DNA from: CAZOOA01 sp964581355
GTDB taxonomy: Bacteria; Bacillota; Dethiobacteria; DTU022; UBA8154
Length of the DNA stretch: 64,000 nt
Direction of reading: 5' to 3'
NCBI GenBank assembly: GCA_964581355.1
Contig: CAZOOA010000001.1
Span: 62,001 to 126,000 of the forward strand
Below, one piece after another: positions 8,440 to 17,066 of this stretch. Position 1 is the first letter of the stretch. Each line of letters begins with the position of its first letter. The notes beneath the pieces were generated by a model that saw nothing but the letters and a program-made list of their open reading frames with translations, was not told where the DNA came from and made no database searches. The position numbers and the translations under genes were made by a program.

Positions 8440-9640
8440 ATCCCACGGGCCTGCACTGACAGGTATTATTGAAGGCCTGCCGTCCGGTTTGCTGCTGGAC
8501 GAAGGGTTCATTTCTGCCCAACTTGCCCGCAGGCAGGGTGGTTACGGCCGGGGGGGGCGTATGGCCCTGGAAAAGGACCGGGTCCGTTTTTTGGCCGGTG
8601 TGCGCTTTGGCCGGACTTTAGGCAGCCCCGTGACCCTGTTGATTGAAAACAAGGATTGGGTAAACTGGCAGGATATAATGTCACCTTCACCCCTTCCTGA
8701 GCAGGCGGGGGATGCTGAAAATGATCAGTCAAGGCTGAACAAAGAAGGCGAAAGCAGGGCTGTTACCAGTCCCCGCCCCGGGCATGCCGACCTGGCCGGG
8801 GGATTGAAATACGGGCACCGGGATCTGCGCAATGTCCTGGAACGGGCCAGCGCCCGGGAGACAGCCATGCGGGTAGCTATCGGTGCCGTGGCCGGCCTGC
8901 TGCTGCGCCACTTTCAAATCGACCTGGCCGCCTTTGTCCTCTCCGTAGGCGATGTAGAGGCGGAGGTCCCGGAGCGAGATTTCCCTTTGGCTGAACTCCG
9001 GGGGGCTGTGGCGGAGTCGGAGTTATATTGTCCTGACCTGTCGGCTACCAGGGAGATGATCCAGGCGATTTTGCAGACCCGGGAAGAAGGGGATACCCTG
9101 GGCGGTATTTTTGAGGTTCGGGTAGACGGCCTGCCTCCAGGCCTGGGAAGTCATGTTCAGGCGGACAGGCGCCTGGATGGACGCATTGCAGCAGCATTGA
9201 TGAGTATCCCCGGGATCAAGGGGGTCGAAGTGGGTCTGGGGTTTGAAGCGGCCCGGCGGAAGGGCTCCAGGGTCCACGATGCCATCTTAACTGATGAAAA
9301 AGCCGGCTTTGTCCGGGAGACAAACCGGGCCGGCGGGCTGGAAGGCGGAATCACTAACGGTGAGCAGCTGGTGGTCCGGGCAGCCATGAAACCGATTCCC
9401 ACGCTGCTTAATGCTCTGCCCAGCGTTGACTTGCGCACCATGGAACCGGTGAAGGCGGCCGTTGAGCGGTCCGATGTTTGTGCCGTGCCTGCTGCTTCTG
9501 TTGTAGGTGAAGCAGTTGTAGCCTGGGAGCTGGCCCGTGCCTTTTGCGAGAAATTTGGCGGGGATTCCATGACCGAACTGGAACAGTCCTTTCAACATTA
9601 CCAGGAAATAATGAAAAACTTGTACGTGGAGAAAGAATAA
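8417..9640 (+). CDS. aroC: Chorismate synthase
   Basis: FMN-dependent lyase making chorismate from EPSP, the last shikimate step. Family signatures are present: MRYLTAGESHGPALTGIIEGLP at the N-terminus, SPRPGHADLAGGLKYGHRDLRNVLERASARET in the first third, and the C-terminal DLRTMEP region. The length of 407 residues is slightly long for Firmicutes (about 390). The ATG overlaps the 3' end of ogt and the stop shares one base with the aroB start, so aroC and aroB are coupled. Confidence 0.96.
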   Translation: MRYLTAGESHGPALTGIIEGLPSGLLLDEGFISAQLARRQGGYGRGGRMALEKDRVRFLAGVRFGRTLGSPVTLLIENKDWVNWQDIMSPSPLPEQAGDAENDQSRLNKEGESRAVTSPRPGHADLAGGLKYGHRDLRNVLERASARETAMRVAIGAVAGLLLRHFQIDLAAFVLSVGDVEAEVPERDFPLAELRGAVAESELYCPDLSATREMIQAILQTREEGDTLGGIFEVRVDGLPPGLGSHVQADRRLDGRIAAALMSIPGIKGVEVGLGFEAARRKGSRVHDAILTDEKAGFVRETNRAGGLEGGITNGEQLVVRAAMKPIPTLLNALPSVDLRTMEPVKAAVERSDVCAVPAASVVGEAVVAWELARAFCEKFGGDSMTELEQSFQHYQEIMKNLYVEKE

Positions 9641-10758
9641 TGATATTTAAAATTCCAATAAAAACTGGAAGTGACCGGTACCCCGTTTATATCGGGTGTC
9701 AGTTCCTGGACAGGTTAGGCCCGGTGCTTAAAAATCATGTAAAGGCCCGGGCCATTCTACTTGTAAGCGATGCAGGGGTGACCCCCTTGTATGCCCGGGA
9801 ATGCAGGATTGCTCTTGAAGCCGGGGGATTCTCAGTCAAGTTGGCGGAAATTCAGGGCGGGGAGACCCATAAATCCCTGGAGACAGCCTCTGCCTTGTAT
9901 GACCGGGCCATTGAAGTGGGCCTGGATCGGTCCGATGCTGTCCTGGCTCTGGGGGGAGGTATTACCGGTGACCTGGCTGGATTTGTTGCCGCTACGTACC
10001 TGCGCGGTATTGGCTTCATCCAGGTTCCCACCACTTTGCTGGCCATGATCGACAGCAGCGTGGGGGGGAAGGTGGCTGTAAACCATCCCCGGGGTAAAAA
10101 CCTGATCGGGGCTTTTTATCAGCCCAATTTAGTATGTGCCGATACAGCTTTGCTCCAGTCGTTACCGGAACGAGAGTTCAATGCCGGCCTGGCTGAAATG
10201 GTCAAGTCCGGCCTTATCGGCGATGAAAGGCTCTTTGAGCGTATGGAAGCGCTGAGCCCGGATGGAGGGGTGAGTAAAATAGAGGCCCTGAGACCCTCCA
10301 GCCTGATGCTGAAAAAGCTCATTGCCCGGTCGGTCCTGCTGAAAAAGAAGGTGGTCCAGGAAGACGAAAAGGAACTGGGTTTGCGCCGGGTGTTGAACCT
10401 GGGACATACCTTTGGCCATGCCCTGGAAGCATCGACGGGTTATACCTATTTCCTGCATGGTGAAGCGGTAGCCTGGGGTATGGCCCTGGCGGCCCGCCTG
10501 TCCCGTTATTTAGGGCTTTTAAGCCTGGAGCGAGAAAGGCGGATTATCCGGGTCGTCCGTTGGTTGAACCCGCCTGAGCCTCCCGGATTTATAACCGGCG
10601 AAAGCCTGGAACAAGCCCTGCAGTACGATAAAAAGCGGGAGCAGGAGACCCTGATTTTTATCTTGCCCGTTGAAGCGGGCGGCGTGACTGTTTGCCGTTC
10701 TCCTTCCAGGAAGCTCCTAAAAAAAACCCTGGATGATTTTCTTCTAGGAAACATATGA
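9640..10758 (+). CDS. aroB: 3-dehydroquinate synthase
   Basis: NAD- and metal-dependent cyclisation of DAHP to 3-dehydroquinate, the second shikimate step. The NAD-binding glycine segment LGGGITGDLAGFVAATYLRG, the substrate-binding PTTLLAMIDSSVGGK, and metal ligands in LNLGHTFGHALE and FLHGEAVAWGM are visible. The frame is open upstream inside aroC, but ATG 9640, overlapping the aroC TAA, gives the normal N-terminus (MIFKIPIKTG) and 372 residues. Confidence 0.96.
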   Translation: MIFKIPIKTGSDRYPVYIGCQFLDRLGPVLKNHVKARAILLVSDAGVTPLYARECRIALEAGGFSVKLAEIQGGETHKSLETASALYDRAIEVGLDRSDAVLALGGGITGDLAGFVAATYLRGIGFIQVPTTLLAMIDSSVGGKVAVNHPRGKNLIGAFYQPNLVCADTALLQSLPEREFNAGLAEMVKSGLIGDERLFERMEALSPDGGVSKIEALRPSSLMLKKLIARSVLLKKKVVQEDEKELGLRRVLNLGHTFGHALEASTGYTYFLHGEAVAWGMALAARLSRYLGLLSLERERRIIRVVRWLNPPEPPGFITGESLEQALQYDKKREQETLIFILPVEAGGVTVCRSPSRKLLKKTLDDFLLGNI

Positions 10759-10831
10759 GTATTCCCGGAAGATTGTATATTTTTCCTTTGCACCGGGCAA
10801 AAAAAAGGATAAAATAAATGTAAGGTTTTAT

Positions 10832-10941
10832 CCAACTGCTCAGGGCTTTTGTAAGCGAGGTTGTGGAACAGTTCGGTCGCTCCCAAGGAAGCAGGGAAGC
10901 ATGAGAACCGTCCCCTTGCTTCCTGTGTGCAGTTGTGTTAC
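10832..10941 (+). repeat. Interspersed MITE/REP-like element, copy B (short form)
   Basis: Starts CCAACTGCTCAG (compare GTAATTGCTCAG), followed by GTAAGCGAGGTTGTGG and AACAGTTCGGTCGCTCCC. It then continues GCAGGGAAGC and GAGAACCGTCCCCTTGCTTCC, and ends near GCAGTTGTGTTAC. It lacks the GGAGGACCGACAGG middle found in copies A and D. It lies between aroB and the HD-domain gene and runs up to the probable start of the latter. Confidence 0.65.
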
Positions 10942-10965
10942 TTTTTGACAAAGCAGGTGTTGATC

Positions 10966-11652
10966 TTGGCACAGGAGCAGGTTTCGAAAAAACTATTGAC
11001 GCTGGACGATATCCAGAATCACCAGGCTGTTGTGGCCTATATCCGAAAAGCCAATGCCAATATGGGTTCCCTGGGTTATACGGAGCACGGGTTTCGGCAT
11101 ACGGATATGGTGGCCAATACGGCCTACAGGGTGATGAAAGACCTGGACTTCAAGCAAAGGGATGCAGAGTTGGCGGCCATAGCCGGCTACCTGCACGATA
11201 TCGGCAACGTAGTGGAACGCAGCCACCATTATTACACAGGCGCCCTGATCGCCATGGGGCTGTTGAAAGAGATGGGTATGGATGAACTGGAGATTGCCGA
11301 GGTAGCTGCTGCCATCGGAAATCACGACGAGGCCAACGGGCGGCCGGTCAGCAATGTTTCCGCGGCGGTGATCCTGGCCGACAAGGCGGATGTGCACCGC
11401 TCGCGGGTCCAAAACCGGGACTATTCCACTTTTGATATCCATGACAGGGTTAATTATGCCGTGGAAGAGTCTATGCTGGATTTGGATCCTGAAGAACGGA
11501 TCATCACGCTCAAGCTGAAAATTGACACTAATATCAGCAGGGTTATGGAATACTTTGAAATCTTCCTGACGCGCATGTTGTTATGCCGTCGCGCGGCGGA
11601 CTTTTTGTCCACCCGCTTTTCCCTGGTGATCAATGAGGCACAGCTGCTTTAA
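10966..11652 (+). CDS. HD-domain phosphohydrolase
   Basis: Metal-dependent HD superfamily protein of about 228 residues, probably a phosphohydrolase acting on an unknown nucleotide or phosphoester. The HD pattern is visible: GFRHTDMVANTAYRV, AGYLHDIGN, and IGNHDEANG then ILADKADVHRSR. Start is uncertain: GTG 10957, TTG 10960 and TTG 10966 are all possible, with GCAGG just upstream; the longer open frame reaching back to 10861 runs through a repeat copy and is not credible. It lies 21 bp ahead of secD. Confidence 0.8.
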   Translation: MAQEQVSKKLLTLDDIQNHQAVVAYIRKANANMGSLGYTEHGFRHTDMVANTAYRVMKDLDFKQRDAELAAIAGYLHDIGNVVERSHHYYTGALIAMGLLKEMGMDELEIAEVAAAIGNHDEANGRPVSNVSAAVILADKADVHRSRVQNRDYSTFDIHDRVNYAVEESMLDLDPEERIITLKLKIDTNISRVMEYFEIFLTRMLLCRRAADFLSTRFSLVINEAQLL

Positions 11653-11673
11653 TACAAAGATAGAGGGGGATGA

Positions 11674-12912
11674 TTGGATTTGCCTCGAAAAAAACGAACC
11701 AGGACCGGCCTGGTCATCTTTACAATCATATCTTTAATACTTGTATCCGGGTCGGCCTTTTTTTTGGCCAACTGGGAGGACTACCTGGGTAAAGGCCTGG
11801 ATTTGGAGGGCGGTGTTTATGTCCTCCTGGAGGCGGAGGCCGTGGATGACGAGGACTTGGACCATGATGCCATCCAGAGGGCCATAACTGTCATCCGCAG
11901 CCGGATTGACGAACTGGGAGTAGCCGAACCCGTCCTGCAGCGGGAAGGGGACCGGCGGTTGCGGATCGAGCTTCCCGGGATTGAAGATCAGGCCCAGGCC
12001 ATGGAAGTGATCGGCCGGACAGCCCGGTTAACTTTTGTCAGCCCGGAGGAGGAAGAGCTGTTAACCGGGGCCAACCTGGATACGGCCTACTTTACCCGGG
12101 GGCAGATGAACGAGCCCCTGGTCGCCCTGGAGTTTGATGCGGAAGGGGCCGAGAAGTTTGCCCAGGCGACCCGGGAGTACCTGGGCCAACCCATTTATAT
12201 ATACCTGGACGATGAACTTGTTTCGGCGCCGTCAGTGGAAAATATCATTACCGATGGCAATGCCGTAATTACCGGCATTGATTCCTCGGACGAGGCGCGG
12301 GATATCGCTATTATGCTTCGTTCCGGGGCTTTGCCTGTAAACCTGGTGGAACTGGAAACCCGTTCCGTGGGCCCTGTCCTGGGCGAAAATGCGCTCCAGT
12401 TGAGCTTTTCTGCCGGCCTGGTAGGGCTGGGTATCGTCATGGTTTATATGCTCATTTACTACCGCTTTGCCGGGTTGATCGCCGATATCAGCCTGGTGGT
12501 CTACCTGGCCCTGGTATTTTTAATCCTGTCGGCTTTTAACGCCACCCTGACGCTGCCCGGGATAGCCGGACTGATCCTGTCCATCGGTATGGCAGTGGAT
12601 GCCAACATCCTGATTTTTGAACGGGTTAAAGAAGAACTTGATGTTGGAAAAACAACCCTGGTAGCGATTAATTCCGGTTTTGAGCGGGCCTTTCGGGCGA
12701 TTATCGATGCCAATGTGACGACGGTTATCGCTGCAGTGGTGCTGTTTGTTGTCGCCAGCGGTCCGGTCCGGGGTTTTGCTTTAGTCCTGCTGGTGGGGAT
12801 TGTTTGCAGTGTCTTCTCTGCCATATTTTTAACCCGTCTTTTACTGCGTTTTGCTGCCCGTTACAGGATTATTCCCAGCCCGGCTTACCTGGGTTACAAG
12901 GAGGGCAATTAA
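11674..12912 (+). CDS. secD: Protein translocase subunit SecD
   Basis: Membrane protein that with SecF uses the proton gradient to help pull proteins through SecYEG. There is a first membrane segment at about residues 12-32, the LGKGLDLEGGVYVLLE motif, a large external P1 domain, then five membrane helices with the family motifs LGLGIVMVYML-like helix TM2, GIAGLILSIGMAVDANILIFERVKEEL and GFERAF. Length 412. TTG 11674 follows GAGGGGGA; TTG 11680 is an alternative. It is separated from secF by 3 bp. Confidence 0.95.
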   Translation: MDLPRKKRTRTGLVIFTIISLILVSGSAFFLANWEDYLGKGLDLEGGVYVLLEAEAVDDEDLDHDAIQRAITVIRSRIDELGVAEPVLQREGDRRLRIELPGIEDQAQAMEVIGRTARLTFVSPEEEELLTGANLDTAYFTRGQMNEPLVALEFDAEGAEKFAQATREYLGQPIYIYLDDELVSAPSVENIITDGNAVITGIDSSDEARDIAIMLRSGALPVNLVELETRSVGPVLGENALQLSFSAGLVGLGIVMVYMLIYYRFAGLIADISLVVYLALVFLILSAFNATLTLPGIAGLILSIGMAVDANILIFERVKEELDVGKTTLVAINSGFERAFRAIIDANVTTVIAAVVLFVVASGPVRGFALVLLVGIVCSVFSAIFLTRLLLRFAARYRIIPSPAYLGYKEGN

Positions 12913-12915
12913 ATC

Positions 12916-13836
12916 ATGCTGCGACCAAAAGTTGATTTTTTACAATATCGTTCCAAGGGATTTCTTTTTTCCGGGATCTTGATTCTTATCGGGATTGTTT
13001 CCCTGCTGCTCAATGGCTTGAACCTGGGCATTGATTTTACCGGGGGCACCATTTTGCACCTGCGCCTGGCTGGTGGATACCAGATGGAGGAGGTCCGGGA
13101 TGTTCTTGAACCGTACGGGCTGGACGGAGTTCCGCTGCAGCGCGTGGGACGGGAAGGCGAACCTACCGGTGAGGAAGTGATCATCAAGACACCGCCTCTG
13201 GAGGAAGAGACCCGGACCGAGATTGTCTCTACCTTCCAGGAGCGCTGGACGGAAATGACAACGGAAGACATTTTACGAGTTGATAACGTAGGGGCAGTTA
13301 TCGGACAGGAGTTGACCCGGGAGGCTTTCCTTGCCCTGGCCTTGGCCGCGGCGGGAATGATCATTTATATTACCTTCCGGTTTGAGTTCAAATTTGCCCT
13401 GGCCGGTATTATTGCCCTGCTTCATGATGCCTTTATTATCATCGCTTTTTTCTCTGTTTTCCAGCTGGAAATTAACAGTCCCTTTATCGCTGCCGTGCTG
13501 ACCATTATCGGCTATTCCATTAACGACACCATCGTGGTTTTTGACCGGGTCCGGGAAAACTTGAAATTCCGCCGCAAACGGACTTTGAAAGAGGTGGTCA
13601 ACGACAGTATCAATGAAAACCTGGTCCGTTCGGTAAACACCTCCGTAACAACGTTGATTGTTTTGCTTTCTCTTTTTGTTGCTTTCAATTATTTCGTCGG
13701 GGGGATGGATTTACGTGTGTTTGCCCTGGCCCTGTTGGTAGGGGTATTAAGCGGCACATATTCATCTATCTTTATTGCCAGCCCTACCTGGTTTTCCTGG
13801 CGCAATAAAGATGAAAAGCAAAAAGCTGCAGCTTGA
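12916..13836 (+). CDS. secF: Protein translocase subunit SecF
   Basis: Partner of SecD. There is an N-terminal membrane helix, then NLGIDFTGGTILHLRLAG, a short external domain, and five membrane helices with the GYSINDTIVVFDRVREN motif and NESLVRSVNTSVTT-type segment (here NENLVRSVNTSVTT). Length 306, normal. It follows secD directly, and a 179 bp gap with GGCTCA repeats follows before the LapA-like gene. Confidence 0.96.
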   Translation: MLRPKVDFLQYRSKGFLFSGILILIGIVSLLLNGLNLGIDFTGGTILHLRLAGGYQMEEVRDVLEPYGLDGVPLQRVGREGEPTGEEVIIKTPPLEEETRTEIVSTFQERWTEMTTEDILRVDNVGAVIGQELTREAFLALALAAAGMIIYITFRFEFKFALAGIIALLHDAFIIIAFFSVFQLEINSPFIAAVLTIIGYSINDTIVVFDRVRENLKFRRKRTLKEVVNDSINENLVRSVNTSVTTLIVLLSLFVAFNYFVGGMDLRVFALALLVGVLSGTYSSIFIASPTWFSWRNKDEKQKAAA

Positions 13837-13889
13837 ACCGCTGCCAAACAGGAAAAAAAGGTTGCCGTGGCGAATTATGACACTTGAGG

Positions 13890-13976
13890 AAGTTTTTTTC
13901 GGCCCAGGCTCAATTTAGCTTTGCGCTAAGGCTTTGAGGCTCAGCTTTAAGGCTCAGTTGAAGCTTTTGGCCCGGG
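13890..13976. repeat. GGCTCA direct-repeat cluster after secF, possible terminator-like structure
   Basis: Three near-repeats of a GGCTCA(G/A)TTTAGCTTT-like unit start at about 13907, 13936 and 13951, flanked by CGGCCCAGG on the left and TTTGGCCCGGG on the right, which can pair (GGCCC with GGGCC). Reverse-complemented, 13948-13966 matches 54236-54254 at 18 of 19 positions. The function is unknown; it could form a hairpin that ends secDF transcription, though there is no clean T-run. Confidence 0.5.
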
Positions 13977-14015
13977 TGGGGTTTAGAAATTAGCACACTT
14001 TGGGAGGTGATCTAG

Positions 14016-14549
14016 TTGAGCCAGTTTGGAGTTATCTTGGCCCTTATTTTCAGTTTAATCATCGCCATCTTTGCCATAGCCAATAACCAGTTGATTGAAG
14101 TGAACTACCTCTACGGCAAAGCGGAAGTTTCTGCAATTGTTGTTATTTTAGGCGCTGCGATCCTGGGAGCGTTAGTGATCTTTCTGTTAAGCATGTTCCG
14201 CCAAATTCGCATGAGCTTTCAGATCCGCAGTTTGCGCAATGAATTGGAAAGCTACAAGAACAAAACCCAGGAACTGGAAAAAGAGCGGGAAAGACTTGTC
14301 ACACAGGCAGACCAGTCTGTTGAGGCATCGGCCGGTGGACAGGCCGCCGTTGCACTGGGACAAGACAAGGCAGTTTCGCCGCCCCGGGAAGAGGAGACAA
14401 AGGCAGATGCTGCCGAAGAAAAATCACGGGAAGAAGGTCTCGCTTTCCAGGAGCAGTCCGAAGAAGAAGCACAGGAGGACGATCTGCCTTCTACAGAAGA
14501 AGAGGGTGCGGGCAACGATATAGAAATTGATGACGACAAAAGATCTTGA
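14016..14549 (+). CDS. LapA-like (DUF1049) two-helix membrane protein with acidic tail
   Basis: 177 residues. Two membrane helices (about 4-24 and 40-62) joined by the short NNQLIEVNYLYG loop match the LapA/DUF1049 pattern known from lipopolysaccharide-assembly proteins; in Firmicutes the role is unknown. A coiled-coil stretch follows (about 72-105), then a strongly acidic low-complexity tail rich in E, D, S and A. Start TTG 14016 follows GGGAGGTGATC. It lies directly before recJ. Confidence 0.85.
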   Translation: MSQFGVILALIFSLIIAIFAIANNQLIEVNYLYGKAEVSAIVVILGAAILGALVIFLLSMFRQIRMSFQIRSLRNELESYKNKTQELEKERERLVTQADQSVEASAGGQAAVALGQDKAVSPPREEETKADAAEEKSREEGLAFQEQSEEEAQEDDLPSTEEEGAGNDIEIDDDKRS

Positions 14550-14575
14550 GCAGGAAAGCGGGTTGGAAAAAGAAC

Positions 14576-17038
14576 ATGGCTGCAAGAAGACAAATTAATA
14601 AAAGCTGGTACCTGTATCCCCAGCAAAAAGAAATCAGCAACAAGTTGGCCAGGGAATTGAATGTACCGGCACCTGTAGCCCAGGTTTTAGTTAACAGGGG
14701 AATTCACACCGTCGAAGAAGGTATTGAATTTTTCAATCCCAGTCTTTCACGGCTTCATTCCCCTTTTTCCATTAAAGATATGGAGCGGGCCGTTTCCATC
14801 ATCCAGGATCACCTGCAGCGAGGCTTGAAAATAGCTGTATACGGTGACTATGACGTGGACGGCATAACGTCTACCGCCCTGGTGTATAGCTATTTAAGCC
14901 GGTTGGGAGCTGATGTCACGTATTATATCCCCAGCCGGCTGTCTGAAGGCTATGGTTTGAACAATTCTGCTCTTGAAGTGTTGAAAAGTAAGGGTGTATC
15001 CCTTATCATTACAGTAGATTGTGGTATCAGTTCAAAGGAAGAAGTTGCTTTGGCGAAAGAAATGGGTATGGAAGTGATCATTACCGATCACCATCATCCC
15101 CCGGCAAGCCTTCCCGGGGCGGGGGCCATTGTAAGCCCTCTTCAACCGGAATGCGCGTATCCTTTTAAGCACCTTAGCGGAGTTGGGGTTGCATTTAAGC
15201 TGGCCCAGGCTTTGGAAGAGAGGGTGGGCAGCACCTGTAAAGCCTGGGATTACCTGGACCTGGTTGCCCTGGGAACTGTTGCCGATGTCTGCCCGCTAAT
15301 TGGCGAAAATCGAGTACTTGTCACCTTTGGGCTGAAAAAGATGGAAGAGATTCTCCGGCCGGGACTGCAGGCTCTCTGCAGCGCTGCCGGCCTGGACAGA
15401 GATACATTTACCGTTGAGGATTTGGCCTTTATCTTTTCTCCCAGGCTTAATGTTGCAGGCCGCCTGGGGGATGCAGGCAATGCGCTGAAATTACTCCTGG
15501 CTGAATATATCGAAGAGGCTTTACCTGCAGCCCAATACCTGCACGCGGAAAATAGTCGAAGGCAAAAGCTGGAAGCAGGGATTGCTGCTGAAGCCGGTGC
15601 CCTGGCCGAAAATATCCTTGCCAGGGACCCCGAAACAAGATTCATCTTGCTGGCCCGCCAGGGATGGCACCAGGGGGTGTTGGGAATTGTTGCCAACCGT
15701 ATTGCCGAGAAGTACCGTTTGCCTGCTTTACTGATAGCCCTGGAAGAAGGGGGGGTCGGCAAGGGGTCAGGGAGAAGCTCCGGTGGTTTCAACCTGGTTG
15801 AAGCCCTTGCCGGCTGCCGTTCTTTGCTGGTAGGTTTTGGAGGACATGCCTCGGCTGCAGGGTTGACGGTTAAAGAGGATCAAATTCGGGAGCTTTATCT
15901 ATACCTGGATGAACAGGCGCGTCATTATTTTGCCACGGCTGATCCCGACCCGGAGCTGTTCGTTGATACAGTCATTGAGCCGGAAGAGATCAGTCCAGGG
16001 CTGGTCCGGGCCCTGGAAAAACTGGCACCGTATGGAAATGGAAACCCTCAACCCTTTTTTTTGGGCAGCCGGTGGTTTTTGGAACAGAAAAGAGAAGTGG
16101 GAAAGGCAAAAAATCACCTGCAGTTAAAAGTGAAAAAAGGGGACCGGCTGTTTCAGGCAATTTGTTTTAATGGGAAGACCAAGCTTCAGCATGCCGACCT
16201 GCTCAGGGAGATGGACCTGGTTTTTTCCCTTACTTTCGACCGGTGGCGGGGAAATGAGGCCTTGCAGTTAGAGGTTCACCAGAGTACCTACAATGACGAA
16301 TTTTCCAGTGCAACCTTTACCCTGGTGGACCGTCGGAGGGTAAAGGAGAAAAACCGTTATCTGGAAAACCTGCTGCAAAAAGAGAATACCGTTATTGTCG
16401 TGGTTAATACGAAACAAAAACAAGAGCGGTTGGAAAAACAATTAAGCCGGTGGCCCGGACTTTATTTCAGCCACCAGGGCACAGTCCCCCCGCACTTAGT
16501 AAAGGCCGGACCGCTGCACCTGGTGCTTTATGATCTCCCTTTGCGGGAAGAAAAACTGCGCCAGTTACTTGAATATCTTCATCAACAGCGGGAACAAGAA
16601 TTATTGCACATACATTTATTGTATGATGAAGAGGATTTCCAGGAAAATTTAAAACTGTTTGCTGCCACTATCCCGTCCCCGGGCTCCATTGAGCAGGTGT
16701 TTCATCTGCTTCATGAAACGGCGGGCGGTCGCTGCGTTGATCTCCAGGAAGTGAAAAGCAGCTTGAAAAAAAACCCTGTTCTTGCCGTGACTTCCTATCT
16801 ATTGGACCGGTGCCTCTCTATCCTGCAACAAACTACATATCTCGAGCAAAATGGAGATAAATATATCAATATAAGGCCAACAGAGCCAGAAGAATACTGC
16901 CAGATGTTAAAAGAAGTGGCAGCGGCGGAAAGTTTTCAGCAAGAAAGAAAGCGCTGGAAACAGTTCGTCCGATGGCAGGGATATCTCCTGGAAACTCCAG
17001 GAGCAGAAATCGCTGCTTATCTGGAGCAACAGGTATGA
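14576..17038 (+). CDS. recJ: Single-stranded-DNA-specific exonuclease RecJ
   Basis: 5'-3' exonuclease for DNA repair and recombination. DHH-family motifs appear in order: VYGDYDVDGITSTAL, ITVDCGISS, IITDHHHPP, the LDLVALGTVADVCPL motif, then DHHA1 features RQGWHQGVLGIVANR, GKGSGRSSGGFNL and LVGFGGHASAAGL, followed by an OB-type domain and a long Firmicutes-type C-terminal extension. Length 820 from ATG 14576. A TTG at 14546, overlapping the previous stop, would add ten residues but has no good ribosome site. Confidence 0.93.
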   Translation: MAARRQINKSWYLYPQQKEISNKLARELNVPAPVAQVLVNRGIHTVEEGIEFFNPSLSRLHSPFSIKDMERAVSIIQDHLQRGLKIAVYGDYDVDGITSTALVYSYLSRLGADVTYYIPSRLSEGYGLNNSALEVLKSKGVSLIITVDCGISSKEEVALAKEMGMEVIITDHHHPPASLPGAGAIVSPLQPECAYPFKHLSGVGVAFKLAQALEERVGSTCKAWDYLDLVALGTVADVCPLIGENRVLVTFGLKKMEEILRPGLQALCSAAGLDRDTFTVEDLAFIFSPRLNVAGRLGDAGNALKLLLAEYIEEALPAAQYLHAENSRRQKLEAGIAAEAGALAENILARDPETRFILLARQGWHQGVLGIVANRIAEKYRLPALLIALEEGGVGKGSGRSSGGFNLVEALAGCRSLLVGFGGHASAAGLTVKEDQIRELYLYLDEQARHYFATADPDPELFVDTVIEPEEISPGLVRALEKLAPYGNGNPQPFFLGSRWFLEQKREVGKAKNHLQLKVKKGDRLFQAICFNGKTKLQHADLLREMDLVFSLTFDRWRGNEALQLEVHQSTYNDEFSSATFTLVDRRRVKEKNRYLENLLQKENTVIVVVNTKQKQERLEKQLSRWPGLYFSHQGTVPPHLVKAGPLHLVLYDLPLREEKLRQLLEYLHQQREQELLHIHLLYDEEDFQENLKLFAATIPSPGSIEQVFHLLHETAGGRCVDLQEVKSSLKKNPVLAVTSYLLDRCLSILQQTTYLEQNGDKYINIRPTEPEEYCQMLKEVAAAESFQQERKRWKQFVRWQGYLLETPGAEIAAYLEQQV

Positions 17039-17066
17039 GCTCTTTGAGACAGAGGGGGGGTGCTTG

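Noticed and set aside
10861..10965. Extended start of the HD-domain protein
   Set aside because: It translates repeat copy B and has no ribosome site.
12501..12824. Reverse-strand open frames within secD and many other genes
   Set aside because: They are shadows of well-identified + strand genes and contain no recognisable domains or ribosome sites.
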